Shown piece after piece: positions 17,522 to 26,392 of a DNA stretch of 61,996 nucleotides. A program made the translations under genes and the position numbers. A model generated the notes under the pieces. It did not search any database. It saw only the letters and a list, made by a program, of their open reading frames with translations, and was not told the DNA's origin. The DNA comes from JBFHER01 sp041584055. Lineage in GTDB: Bacteria > Bacteroidota > Bacteroidia > Bacteroidales > UBA5342. Numbering within the stretch: position 1 is the first letter of the stretch; every line of letters begins with the position of its first letter. The stretch covers positions 1 to 61,996 of the forward strand of contig JBFHER010000002.1 in the NCBI GenBank assembly GCA_041584055.1, in the 5' to 3' direction.

Positions 17522-18295
17522 TTATTTACTTTGATCCAACAACCGGGTCAAAAATACAAAATCATTTACAGATAATTGCTCAGGACGCTTTCCAAATATT
17601 TCGTATGCTGAAACATCCATACTCTCTGGCAACAAGCTTTTTACTGAATTTCTGATAGTTTTTCGACGTTGATTAAAGGATTGCTTTACAATTGTTTTAA
17701 ACAAACGTTCATTGCAATCCAGTTGCTTCACATTGTTTCTTTTCAAACGGATCACTGCTGATTTCACCTTTGGAGGCGGATCAAACACGGTTTCAGAAAC
17801 TGTAAACAAATATTCAATGTCGTAATATGCCTGCAATAAAACGCTCAATATTCCGTAAACCTTCGACCCCGGAGGAGACGCCAGACGCTGGGCTACCTCG
17901 CGTTGCAACATCCCTACAACTTCATCCACCTGATCTCTCACTTCCAAAACTTTGAAAAAAATCTGACTGGAAATATTGTAAGGAAAATTTCCGATGATGG
18001 TAAAATGACCTTCCATCATCTCTTCGATGTTAAGCTTTAAAAAGTCGCCATGGATTATTTTCCCTTCAAGTGCCGGAAAATTTGTTTCCAGAAAAGAGAC
18101 AGATTCACCATCAATCTCCACCACTTTAAAAGCATCCCTTGTCATTAGATGTTTTGTTAACACACCCATCCCCGGCCCAATTTCCAGCAGGGATGACTTC
18201 TCATCCACCGACAAACTTTCTACGATCTTTAGCGCGATGCTTTCATCCTTGAGAAAATGTTGACCCAATTGTTTTTTTGCCCTTACTTTTTGCAT
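17522..18295 (-). CDS. rsmA: 16S rRNA dimethyladenosine transferase
   Basis: A 257-residue SAM-dependent enzyme that dimethylates the two adjacent adenosines near the 3' end of 16S rRNA (A1518/A1519 in E. coli numbering) during ribosome maturation. Signature: AKKQLGQHFLKDESIALKI at the N-terminus, the SAM-binding LLEIGPGMGVLTKHL, catalytic NFPYNISSQIFFK, and FDPPPKVKSAVIRL. The C-terminal helical domain includes FNQRRKTIRNSVK. Length is slightly short but complete. It is followed by mgtE. Confidence 0.95.
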   Translation of the reverse strand: MQKVRAKKQLGQHFLKDESIALKIVESLSVDEKSSLLEIGPGMGVLTKHLMTRDAFKVVEIDGESVSFLETNFPALEGKIIHGDFLKLNIEEMMEGHFTIIGNFPYNISSQIFFKVLEVRDQVDEVVGMLQREVAQRLASPPGSKVYGILSVLLQAYYDIEYLFTVSETVFDPPPKVKSAVIRLKRNNVKQLDCNERLFKTIVKQSFNQRRKTIRNSVKSLLPESMDVSAYEIFGKRPEQLSVNDFVFLTRLLDQSK

Positions 18296-18310
18296 TTCGC
18301 TGGAATAAAA

Positions 18311-18340
18311 TTGTTGAAACTCTTAGAATTTTTACTTTTG
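18311..18340 (+). promoter_or_regulatory. Promoter of the UPF0104 gene pair
   Basis: TTG (18311-18313), 19 bases, then TACTTTTG (18333-18340): a strong consensus promoter 60 bases before the first gene of the pair. Confidence 0.7.
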
Positions 18341-18399
18341 TGCAGACCTATCTTTACCAACAGCAAAGGTAGTTACAATATTAACGAAAGCGTATCATT

Positions 18400-19383
18400 T
18401 TGAAAAAAAGGTTAATAGACATCCTAAAAGTGTTGGTGTTCCTGGCTCTTGGGGCATTTCTTTTATGGATTATTTTTAAGGATGCAGATGTCAATGAGAT
18501 CAAGGAAATTCTCTCGAACGATTTCAAATATTCCTGGGTGATTATTTCTCTTGTGATAGGATTGATCAGTCATATCAGCAGGACCATACGTTGGAAATTA
18601 CTTATTAAGCCAACTGGTCATGATCCAGGCATTGCCAACACGTTTTTATCTGTCATGGTTGGATACCTGGCCAACATGGCATTGCCTCGTATGGGAGAGA
18701 TTGTGCGTTGCAGTGTGTTGTCGCGCTATGAAAAAATTTCCGTTTCAACGCTGATAGGCACTGTGGTGTTTGAGCGGGCCATTGATGTAGTTGTACTTTT
18801 ACTAATCACCCTGGTTGCTTTCTTCACTCAGGTACAGGTATTTGTTGATTTTTTCAAAGCACATCCTGAAATGTCAGAAAACCTCGCCGCATTTATCAGC
18901 TCTCCCTGGCTGTTTGCTGTTATTGGGGGTTTGATACTTATTTTTGTGGCTGGTCATTTGTTTATGAAACGATCAAGTGGCTACAAGCGAGTGAAACAAA
19001 TCCTTGGAAACATCTGGAAGGGCTTGACTTCAATTAAGAACATGGAACGTAAATGGGCTTTTATCTTTCATTCATTTTTTATCTGGATCTGCTATTTTCT
19101 GATGAATTATACAATCTTTTTTGCCTTTGATTTTACATCACATTTTGGCCCTTTTGTTGGTTTATTTGTGTTTATCATGGGCAGCTATGGCATGATTGCT
19201 CCCGTTCAGGGAGGCTTTGGTCCCTGGCACATTATGACCATTGCTGCGCTAACACTCTACGGTGTAGGAGAATCAGAGTCTCAGGCATTTGCATTGGTGG
19301 CACATGAATCCATGACACTGATGATCATACTTGTTGGCTTCCTCAGCCTCATCGCACTACCAATCGTCAACCGAAAGCCTTGA
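18400..19383 (+). CDS. UPF0104 / lysylphosphatidylglycerol-synthase-type membrane protein
   Basis: A 327-residue integral membrane protein with about seven or eight transmembrane segments, related to the membrane domain of MprF and the UPF0104 (YbhN-like) family. The N-terminal LKVLVFLALGAFLLWIIFKD is followed by the family motifs RTIRWKLLIKP, GYLANMALPRMGEIVRC (normally N..lPaRaGEv.R) and the late GPFVGLFVFIMGSYGMIAPVQGG segment. Such proteins are proposed lipid flippases or lipid-handling proteins. It starts at TTG, since no ATG is suitably placed. It overlaps the next gene by four bases. Confidence 0.85.
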   Translation: MKKRLIDILKVLVFLALGAFLLWIIFKDADVNEIKEILSNDFKYSWVIISLVIGLISHISRTIRWKLLIKPTGHDPGIANTFLSVMVGYLANMALPRMGEIVRCSVLSRYEKISVSTLIGTVVFERAIDVVVLLLITLVAFFTQVQVFVDFFKAHPEMSENLAAFISSPWLFAVIGGLILIFVAGHLFMKRSSGYKRVKQILGNIWKGLTSIKNMERKWAFIFHSFFIWICYFLMNYTIFFAFDFTSHFGPFVGLFVFIMGSYGMIAPVQGGFGPWHIMTIAALTLYGVGESESQAFALVAHESMTLMIILVGFLSLIALPIVNRKP

Positions 19384-20342
19384 GTCAGGCTGTATCTATT
19401 TTAAAACGATCGGGTAAACTGCTGGTACTTCTGGGCGCCTATGCATTCCTCCTTTATCAGCTGTATCACTTTGAACATTGGGAGAATGTGCATCTCTTAA
19501 GCGGAAAAAAGTCATCGCATCAATTTCTCGCATTAATTCTTGTAATTCTTTTTATGCCCTTGAACTGGATGCTTGAGGTCTTTAAATGGCGCTACCTGGT
19601 TTCACCCATTACAAAAATAACACTAAAAACAGCCTTTCACTCTATTTACCTGGGACTTGCTGCTGGACTGGCCACACCAGGCAAGGTGGGCGAGTGGCCT
19701 GGAAGAACTTTGCCTTTTCCAAAAGAATTTCGCCCTTTAATTGGAGTTACCGGAGTATTTAACAGCCTTATTAAGACATTGGCCATATCCGTCACAGGGA
19801 TTCTTTCCTGGCTCATTTATGTACTGAATTCTCCTGATAACACATCACTGTTGACCGAAGACAAGTTCATTATTCCGGTCTTTGCTTGTGTGACTCTTTT
19901 AGCACTTGTGTTTTTGTTTTCCCGTCGATTTATTTCAGTACTGATAAAGCTTTTTGGGAAAAGAACGGGGTTTAATTCAGATGACCGTGCCAATTGGATT
20001 ACCATTGAATACAGATTAAAAGGTTTTTCAATCAGTCTAGGTCGTATTCTTATCTTCTCTCTACAATTCGGATTTCTGGCATATTTTTTCCTTGGTGATC
20101 AGTTTCAAGGGAACGTTTTGTTTTTGCCTCCTGTTTATTTTTTAATCCTTACGTTTATTCCTGCATTTTCAATTTCCGATCCCGGGATTCGAGGTTCTGT
20201 AGCAATCTTGTTGTTTGGAAACGCGGGCTTGAGTGCCCCATTGATAGCTGTTACAGGCATCGTCCTCTGGTTGATCAATTCTATCCTCCCATTTTTTATC
20301 GGGCAAATGGTTTTTGGCATTCGAACGAAAACTGAGAAATGA
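19380..20342 (+). CDS. Second UPF0104-like membrane protein
   Basis: A 320-residue membrane protein of the same general class as its upstream neighbour. It shows FKWRYLVSPI, then GLAAGLATPGKVGEWPGRTL, which lines up with the NxxxPxRxGE region, and a C-terminal SISDPGIRGSVAILLFG segment. The TTG start overlaps the stop of the previous gene (TTGA), so the pair is translationally coupled. The weak similarity suggests an old duplication, with the two possibly forming a heteromer. The substrate is unknown. Confidence 0.75.
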   Translation: MSQAVSILKRSGKLLVLLGAYAFLLYQLYHFEHWENVHLLSGKKSSHQFLALILVILFMPLNWMLEVFKWRYLVSPITKITLKTAFHSIYLGLAAGLATPGKVGEWPGRTLPFPKEFRPLIGVTGVFNSLIKTLAISVTGILSWLIYVLNSPDNTSLLTEDKFIIPVFACVTLLALVFLFSRRFISVLIKLFGKRTGFNSDDRANWITIEYRLKGFSISLGRILIFSLQFGFLAYFFLGDQFQGNVLFLPPVYFLILTFIPAFSISDPGIRGSVAILLFGNAGLSAPLIAVTGIVLWLINSILPFFIGQMVFGIRTKTEK

Positions 20343-20473
20343 AATTTTTGAAATGGCCTGGGATTATATTTGAGCGTTTTGGGGCACGCGGCAAGATGCT
20401 TTGAAATAAAATTTTTCTATCAGGCTCTTCGTATAACAATGCATCATGCAAGTGGCACATGATGCCAGGCAAG

Positions 20474-22360
20474 CTAGGTATCCAACGCCTGAAAAACAGA
20501 GTTCTGGCTGATAAACTCAGGAACAATTTCTTTCATTTTTTTAACCAATTTGATGGTATCACCATTTGCGCCAACCTGAAGTAGTGATTCCATTTCGTCC
20601 CTGACCAAATTGAAATCGTACTCTCTGACCTTTGCAATCATGATTCTGGAGTGATGTGTGGGTAGTGTATTTTCCTTTGCATTAAGCAATTCTTCATAGA
20701 GTTTTTCGCCCGGTCGCAATCCTGTATATTCAATTTTAATATCCTTACCAAGTTTCAATCCTGATAATTTAATCATCTTTTTTGCCAACTCCGCTATTTT
20801 CACCGACTCCCCCATATCGAAGATAAAAATCTCCCCTCCCGTGCCCATTGCACCTGCTTCCAGCACCAGCTGACAGGCTTCCGGAATGGTCATAAAATAA
20901 CGTGTTATTTCGGGATGTGTTACCGTAACAGGTCCGCCCTGTTCAATCTGTTTTCTAAATCGTGGAATCACAGAACCATTCGACCCGAGCACATTGCCGA
21001 AACGAGTGGTAATGAATTTTGTTTTTGAATGTCTGTTCAATGACTGAATATAAATCTCTGCGATGCGTTTGGAAGCCCCCATAACATTGGTAGGATTGAC
21101 TGCTTTATCCGTGGAAACCATCACGAAATTTGTGACCTTAAATTCGTTTGACAAATCAGCAACAACCCTTGTTCCATTCACGTTATTATGCACCGCTTCC
21201 ATGGGATGATACTCCATCATCGGCACATGTTTATAGGCCGCAGCATGATACACCAGCTCCGGATGGTACTTCTCAAAGACAAGACGCATTCGGTCCTCCC
21301 TTGACACATCGCAAATAATCACCTTAAAGCATGAAAATTCAAACTCTTCCTCCAGTTCAAGCTGAATGTCATACAGCGGCGTTTCTGCCTGATCCACAAG
21401 AATGATTTGTGCTGGTAGAAAGCGTGTTAATTGGCGCACAATTTCACTACCGATGGAGCCTGCAGCTCCAGTAACCATCACCCGTTTCCCTGCCACCTGA
21501 TTTTTAATGTTCTTTTCGTCAAGGTGTATCGCATCCCGTTCCAACAAATCTTCAATTCTCACTTTACGCAACTGTCGATAACTCAGTTCGCCATTGATCC
21601 AATCGGATGCTTTAGGTATTGTAAGAGTTTTGATATCCAGGGCAAGTGCTTTTTCAACAATGGCGCGTTTCAACTCCATTTCCATGTTCTCCTCCGCAAA
21701 AAGCAAAGTTGAAATTTCATTTTCTTTTGCCAACGACTCAAACTCATCATAATGATACACCCCCACACCATCAATCTTATTTCCAATGCGTTTTTTATTT
21801 GCAGACAAAAAACCAATAATATTTGATGACCCACTCAATTCTCGTTCAAGGGTTTGTTTAACAACGATTCCGTTATCACCTGCGCCAAAAATCAACACCT
21901 GCTGATGTCCCTCTTCAGTGGCAATAAGCTTCCAATAAAGACCTTTTGCCAGAATCCTTGTCGCAATCATCATGAGAGTTACTAGTATAAAATCGATGAC
22001 AATTACGGAAAAAGGAATCAAGTAATTTCCATTCCCTATGCCTGTACTAAACAAGTTTGCCAGAAAAATAACCAGAGAACCGATAAGTAATACCATAAAG
22101 ATACGCTCTGTATCCCTGAAAGTGGCATATCGAATAATTCCTGCATAAAGTTTGGTAACGATAAAGCTTATACATCGCACAGTTATCACACCTAAAACGC
22201 CCACAAACATCGTGGAATCATGTTCATCCGGGATTTGAAAATTAAACCGCAAGAGGTAGGCAAAAACGATTGCAAAGACGCTTATAAAAACATCTAACAA
22301 GAATACAATCCACCTTGGTGCATTGGTTTCTAATAGGTTTTTTCTGCCGGGGAATACCAT
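20474..22360 (-). CDS. CapD/FlaA1-like nucleotide-sugar 4,6-dehydratase, membrane anchored
   Basis: A 628-residue protein. Residues 15-125 contain four transmembrane segments. A nucleotide-binding domain follows (VLIFGAGDNGIVVKQ, about 155-170), then a short-chain dehydrogenase/reductase domain with GAAGSIGSEIVRQL (about 298-311), DVSREDRM and STDKAVNPTNVMGASKRIAE. In the last motif methionine replaces the usual catalytic tyrosine, as in the FlaA1/WbpM/CapD group. The expected role is UDP-GlcNAc 4,6-dehydration for capsule, O-antigen or glycan synthesis. No glycosyltransferase cluster surrounds it here; pfkA is upstream on the same strand. Confidence 0.9.
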   Translation of the reverse strand: MVFPGRKNLLETNAPRWIVFLLDVFISVFAIVFAYLLRFNFQIPDEHDSTMFVGVLGVITVRCISFIVTKLYAGIIRYATFRDTERIFMVLLIGSLVIFLANLFSTGIGNGNYLIPFSVIVIDFILVTLMMIATRILAKGLYWKLIATEEGHQQVLIFGAGDNGIVVKQTLERELSGSSNIIGFLSANKKRIGNKIDGVGVYHYDEFESLAKENEISTLLFAEENMEMELKRAIVEKALALDIKTLTIPKASDWINGELSYRQLRKVRIEDLLERDAIHLDEKNIKNQVAGKRVMVTGAAGSIGSEIVRQLTRFLPAQIILVDQAETPLYDIQLELEEEFEFSCFKVIICDVSREDRMRLVFEKYHPELVYHAAAYKHVPMMEYHPMEAVHNNVNGTRVVADLSNEFKVTNFVMVSTDKAVNPTNVMGASKRIAEIYIQSLNRHSKTKFITTRFGNVLGSNGSVIPRFRKQIEQGGPVTVTHPEITRYFMTIPEACQLVLEAGAMGTGGEIFIFDMGESVKIAELAKKMIKLSGLKLGKDIKIEYTGLRPGEKLYEELLNAKENTLPTHHSRIMIAKVREYDFNLVRDEMESLLQVGANGDTIKLVKKMKEIVPEFISQNSVFQALDT

Positions 22361-22395
22361 AAAAAACGAAATTCGGATTTAATTTTTATGCGTGG

Positions 22396-22403
22396 CAAAA
22401 GTA
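22396..22403 (-). promoter_or_regulatory. -7 box of the CapD-like gene
   Basis: TACTTTTG on the minus strand is a perfect TAnnTTTG, 36 bases before the ATG at 22360. A correctly spaced -33 TTG is not evident. Confidence 0.45.
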
Positions 22404-22435
22404 ATACTTTATTAACAAGAATAAAATGCGCTAAA

Positions 22436-23458
22436 CTAAACCCTTCTATTTCCGAAGCAAACACCCATGCTAATTGCCTGCTGAACAATTGGATCATTCG
22501 GATCAACCAAACGTAGTTTCCCACCAACTTCGTCGAGTGGTACTGCAGCTAACTGAGAATCTTTGATGGCAACCATGTTACCGAACTGTTTATTGTGGAT
22601 CAACCAGGCAGCATAGCTGCCCAGGCGTGTTGATAATATCCTGTCACTTGGAGATGGGGAACCCCCACGTTGAATATAACCCAGAATGGTTTCTCTGGTT
22701 TCCATTCCGGTTTTACTCTCAATGTATTTAGATACATAGCGTGCTGCAGACTTCTTTTTGGGTATTTTTATTCCTTCGGCAACAACAACGATTGAATAAT
22801 TTTTACGTTTCCGCTTTCGTTCCAGAAGCGTTTCACAAACCACATCAAGGTCTGATTCTATTTCTGGGATTAAAATCACGTCTCCGCCCGAAGCCATGCC
22901 TGCGTACAAGGTCAACCATCCTGCATGGTGCCCCATAATTTCAATTACCATTACCCGATCATGCGAACTTGCTGTTGTATGAAGGCGGTCAATGGCTTCT
23001 GTTGCAATGTTGAGAGCTGAATCGAAACCGAAAGTAACGTCCGTTCCCCACACATCATTGTCGATTGTTTTAGGAATCCCAATCACGTTCAACCCCTCCT
23101 TCGCTAACAATGCCGCTGTTTCCTGGGTTCCGTTTCCGCCAATGGAAACAAGACAATCAAGGCCCAATTTTTCATAATTCTCCTTGATTCGTTTTGGCTT
23201 ATTTTTTACAACATCTCCATCCTGTTTCTTAAATGGCTTTTCCCGGGATGTCCCAAGTATTGTTCCACCGAGGGTTAAGATACCGGAAAGCTGGTTCTCT
23301 TCCAATACGGTATAATCCATATTCAATAAGCCCTTAAAGCCATTTGAAATACCTAAAACCTCCATGCCATACTTTACCATGGCCGTTTTTCCTACACCTC
23401 TGATGGTTGCATTAATCCCGGGACAATCACCACCACTTGATAATATTCCAATTTTCAT
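22436..23458 (-). CDS. pfkA: 6-phosphofructokinase
   Basis: A 340-residue PfkA-family enzyme that phosphorylates fructose 6-phosphate in glycolysis. It begins MKIGILSSGGDCPGINA; the open frame extends to 23524, but that extension is unlike the family. Active-site motif PKTIDND (129-135) and substrate-binding IMGHHAGWLT are intact. The nucleotide loop reads GGNGT (107-111) where E. coli has GGDGS: the Mg-ATP aspartate is asparagine, the ATP-type glycine is kept, and PKTIDND carries lysine where E. coli has glycine. Phosphate-donor preference is therefore uncertain; the ATP type is the default call. Confidence 0.92.
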   Translation of the reverse strand: MKIGILSSGGDCPGINATIRGVGKTAMVKYGMEVLGISNGFKGLLNMDYTVLEENQLSGILTLGGTILGTSREKPFKKQDGDVVKNKPKRIKENYEKLGLDCLVSIGGNGTQETAALLAKEGLNVIGIPKTIDNDVWGTDVTFGFDSALNIATEAIDRLHTTASSHDRVMVIEIMGHHAGWLTLYAGMASGGDVILIPEIESDLDVVCETLLERKRKRKNYSIVVVAEGIKIPKKKSAARYVSKYIESKTGMETRETILGYIQRGGSPSPSDRILSTRLGSYAAWLIHNKQFGNMVAIKDSQLAAVPLDEVGGKLRLVDPNDPIVQQAISMGVCFGNRRV

Positions 23459-23521
23459 AAAATGTATTTTTATGCCTTCATCTGTTTCAGCATGGAAAAT
23501 TACTAAAAACAAACAGAGGTA

Positions 23522-23529
23522 CAAAATTA
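23522..23529 (-). promoter_or_regulatory. -7 box of pfkA
   Basis: TAATTTTG on the minus strand matches TAnnTTTG, 64 bases before the pfkA start. The -33 element is not clear. Confidence 0.4.
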
Positions 23530-23673
23530 ATCTTTTGAGTCAAGGGCATCATGCAGACTGAAAACAATTGACTTACAATTGTTTTTACCGCTTTATTTTA
23601 TTTCTTTTAAATTCTGGAAATGAGATGCAACCATTATTAACATTTGCACCTCTTTAAAAGTGAACAATCCGAA

Positions 23674-24189
23674 ATGAAGGGCGAAAGTGAAAAAGATCTC
23701 ATAGCACGGTGCTTGCAACAAGATAGAAAAGCTCAATATGAGCTTTTCATGCGCTATAAAGATGCAATGTTCACTGTTCTTTTTAGACTAACGGGGAACC
23801 GTGAGGATGCAGAGGATGCACTTCAGGAAGGTTTTGTAAAAGTGTTTACAAAACTGCATACATACAAGGGGAGTTCAAGTGTGGGAAGCTGGATGAAAAC
23901 AGTGTTTATACGAACAGCCATCGAAAAGCTGCGCACCAGACATCATTGGATGGATATTGAAAAAGCAAATGACCAGCAAGTCACATGGGATGATGATTTA
24001 ACCGGAGCAGCGTTGGAAAAAGCAATTCTGCAGCTGGAAAGTGGCTATCGAAGCATTTTCCTGCTTGTTGAAGTGGAGGGGTATAAACACAAGGAAGTGG
24101 CAAAGATGCTGGGAATTTCAGAAGGCACTTCCAAGTCGCAACTGTCGAGGGCAAAAAAGAAGCTCCAGGGAATATTAAAGGATTACTAA
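23674..24189 (+). CDS. ECF-type RNA polymerase sigma factor
   Basis: A sigma-70 factor of the extracytoplasmic-function group, about 171 residues. Region 2 shows LFMRYKDAMFTVLFRLTGNREDAEDALQEGF with the -10-binding segment SVGSWMKTVFIRTAIEKLR. Region 4 shows YRSIFLLVEVEGYKHKEVAKMLGISEGTSKSQLSRAKKKL, a helix-turn-helix. A TTG at 23644 would add ten residues, but ATG at 23674 (MKGESEKDLIARC) fits the family. It heads an operon whose second gene is a membrane anti-sigma factor, so it should be held inactive until an envelope signal arrives, and probably drives this same operon. Confidence 0.92.
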   Translation: MKGESEKDLIARCLQQDRKAQYELFMRYKDAMFTVLFRLTGNREDAEDALQEGFVKVFTKLHTYKGSSSVGSWMKTVFIRTAIEKLRTRHHWMDIEKANDQQVTWDDDLTGAALEKAILQLESGYRSIFLLVEVEGYKHKEVAKMLGISEGTSKSQLSRAKKKLQGILKDY

Positions 24190-24190
24190 T

Positions 24191-24763
24191 TTGAAAGAAA
24201 ACAATACATATCGTCAAGCTATTGCGTCCATGCCGCAGCACAGGGCACCTGAAAATCTTTGGGAAAACATTGAGCAGCGCCTGAGCTCTGAAACGGATTT
24301 ATCTTTAAAGTTACCACAACACAACGCAAACGCTGAACTTTGGTCCGGCATTGAATCAGCTTTGGACAAGCAGCAAAACACACTGAAGATCAAGCACTTT
24401 GTGCGATGGACTGCTGCCGCGGCTGTCATTATGTTGCTGTTCATTCCTTTAAATAATTCACAACTATTCAAACGCGGCGACAAACTGGTAACAACCGAAG
24501 AATTATTGATCCCTGTCAACGGTCAGGTGATCAATTCACTAAATCTTGAAGAGGACATTCTTGCCTGTTGCAGTCAAAATCCCGAAGTATGTGAATCTCC
24601 GGATTTCAATAACCTGAACAACATGCTCAATCAATTGAAAACAGAAAAAACTCATTTGATTCAATTGTCAAATGAAATGAATGATCCGTCAATTACAGAT
24701 TACATCAACAAAGTGAATTCAAACATTGCCCAGGTTCAACGAAAGCTCTTAAGCATGTTCTAA
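24191..24763 (+). CDS. Membrane-anchored anti-sigma factor
   Basis: A 190-residue protein starting at TTG one base after the sigma factor stop. Residues 1-70 are cytoplasmic and carry two similar APENLWENIEQRL / ANAELWSGIESAL segments. One transmembrane helix follows (about 72-88, WTAAAAVIMLLFIPL), then an outward-facing helical domain with three cysteines (126, 127, 134: CCSQNPEVC). Such layouts are common for Bacteroidota anti-sigma factors. There is no recognisable zinc-binding HxxxCxxC motif. The gene order and topology support sequestration of the ECF sigma factor. Confidence 0.8.
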   Translation: MKENNTYRQAIASMPQHRAPENLWENIEQRLSSETDLSLKLPQHNANAELWSGIESALDKQQNTLKIKHFVRWTAAAAVIMLLFIPLNNSQLFKRGDKLVTTEELLIPVNGQVINSLNLEEDILACCSQNPEVCESPDFNNLNNMLNQLKTEKTHLIQLSNEMNDPSITDYINKVNSNIAQVQRKLLSMF

Positions 24764-24764
24764 T

Positions 24765-25508
24765 ATGAAAAGACACCTGTTTACATACCTATTTCTTGTA
24801 ATGGTGACTCTTCTTGCTGCGCAGGAAAGCCGTATCGTTGTGAGTGAAGATACATTGAACCAACAAAACTCAAAGTACGACCACCTGTTTAGCATGATAT
24901 CTCAGGAACGCACAAAAATCAATACACTGCTAAAAATTAACGCCGTTGATTTGGGGCAATTAAATCCAAATTTTTCCGCTGAAACATTTATTTACAGCCC
25001 ATTCTCAATTGAGGCAGGTTTAAGGATTCTAAATTTTGGGGTAACCAACCAAAAGGGGATCAAGTATCTGATTGAACCATCTTTAAAAGCACGTTATTAT
25101 TACAATTTCAAACGTAGAGAGAGTCTTGGAAAACCTACCAATGGTTTTTCGGGGAACTATTTCTTTGGTGCTTATGTGCTTCCTTTTGGAGACACTCAGG
25201 AGTGGCATACCCAGCATATGGAGACGGACTATTTCCTGTATGGCACCAAACCCCTTGAAGGAATCTCCACCTTTTATACTGGCGCTGTACAGTTAGGCTA
25301 CGGTTTACAGCGGCGCATTGCCAATTTTGGTTATATCGACATTCGCGGTGGATACATGCAAACAACCATGGGGAATACATCCCTGAGTAAAAAGAGCAAT
25401 TTTTTCAACAACGATAAGCTGGATGAAGCCTTTAAAGGAAACCTTTTTATCAAAATTGAAATTGGCTTCGGGCTGACCACAAAAACATTCAGGGATTTGA
25501 TTGAATAA
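24765..25508 (+). CDS. Secreted or outer-membrane protein of unknown function
   Basis: A 247-residue protein with a clear signal peptide (MKRHLFTYLFLVMVTLLAAQ, cleavage near residue 20). The mature part alternates hydrophobic and polar residues with many aromatic residues and ends in a strand-like IEIGFGLTTKTF, which suggests a small outer-membrane beta-barrel. I do not recognise the family. It begins one base after the anti-sigma stop and its own stop overlaps the next start, so it is tightly coupled in the ECF operon. Confidence 0.6.
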   Translation: MKRHLFTYLFLVMVTLLAAQESRIVVSEDTLNQQNSKYDHLFSMISQERTKINTLLKINAVDLGQLNPNFSAETFIYSPFSIEAGLRILNFGVTNQKGIKYLIEPSLKARYYYNFKRRESLGKPTNGFSGNYFFGAYVLPFGDTQEWHTQHMETDYFLYGTKPLEGISTFYTGAVQLGYGLQRRIANFGYIDIRGGYMQTTMGNTSLSKKSNFFNNDKLDEAFKGNLFIKIEIGFGLTTKTFRDLIE

Positions 25509-26389
25509 TGAAATTGATCGCAACCATATGGCTCTTGATTGTTCTGTCTAATGCATTTATTGCAGAAGCACAGAGTGTAAAGGTTGTGACCAAGATTACA
25601 GAACGATCCTATGAATACAAAAAAGAGTTTCTACTTGAAATAAGTGCTGAGAAAGCGCAAATTTCGATCCACCCATCAAAAGACAACAGCATTCGTCTGA
25701 TCCTGCGACAAGTTGTTAAAAACCAGGATGAAGATATTGCAAAAAAAGAAATGAGTGCGCATCGATTTGTAGAAAACAAGGACAGACAACGTCTTTTCCT
25801 TCGGAACTATATTCTCTTCGAGTCAGGAGATGCTTCGAAGAGTTCTATTTTTAAAACGGAGTATGAACTTGAAATTCCTGCACACTGTCATTTAAAGATC
25901 AGTAATCAATTGGGAAATACCCTTATTGCCAATGCCGAGAAATCAATTACAACAGAGATTAAATACGGTGACCTTACCTTGTTGAATTGTGTATCTCATC
26001 TGAACATCAAGCACACACTTGGAGAGGTTTCAATACAGAAAGGAATCATTGACGGCACAAGCGTCACTTCAAACACAAGCGTTAAGTTACAAAATGTTGG
26101 AGGTGTACTTAATGCACAGGCGACCATGGGCTCATTTAACGCTTATGTGAACAACGACAACATTGATTTAGATATCACCAGCAAAAATTGTGAAACAACA
26201 ATCATCAACCGCGGCGACCAAAGTTACGCTCTGGATTTTTATTCCAGCAACGGTTCAATCAACATACCGGAATTGCCGGCAGGTGAAATCCTGGTGAGCG
26301 ATAAAAGGTCAGAGTACCTTTTCACTCCGAAGGAGACGAAAGGCAAAATCACAGTTAATGCAGATTTCTGTAACATTAATTATTTTTAA
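25508..26389 (+). CDS. Secreted adhesin-like protein (DUF4097/DUF2807-like beta-solenoid)
   Basis: A 293-residue protein with a signal peptide (cleavage after IAEAQ). The body is built of short repeating strands (KISNQLGNTLIANAEKS, EIKYGDLTLLNCVSH, IKHTLGEVSIQKG, LNAQATMGSFNAY), a periodicity of about 20 residues. This resembles the right-handed solenoids of DUF4097 and DUF2807 head-GIN putative adhesins. It probably lies at the cell surface or in the periplasm. The start overlaps the previous stop. The family assignment is by repeat pattern only. Confidence 0.6.
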   Translation: MKLIATIWLLIVLSNAFIAEAQSVKVVTKITERSYEYKKEFLLEISAEKAQISIHPSKDNSIRLILRQVVKNQDEDIAKKEMSAHRFVENKDRQRLFLRNYILFESGDASKSSIFKTEYELEIPAHCHLKISNQLGNTLIANAEKSITTEIKYGDLTLLNCVSHLNIKHTLGEVSIQKGIIDGTSVTSNTSVKLQNVGGVLNAQATMGSFNAYVNNDNIDLDITSKNCETTIINRGDQSYALDFYSSNGSINIPELPAGEILVSDKRSEYLFTPKETKGKITVNADFCNINYF

Positions 26390-26392
26390 AAC

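Noticed and set aside
20365..20372. TATATTTG on the plus strand
   Set aside because: No TTG at the right spacing and no gene downstream on that strand.
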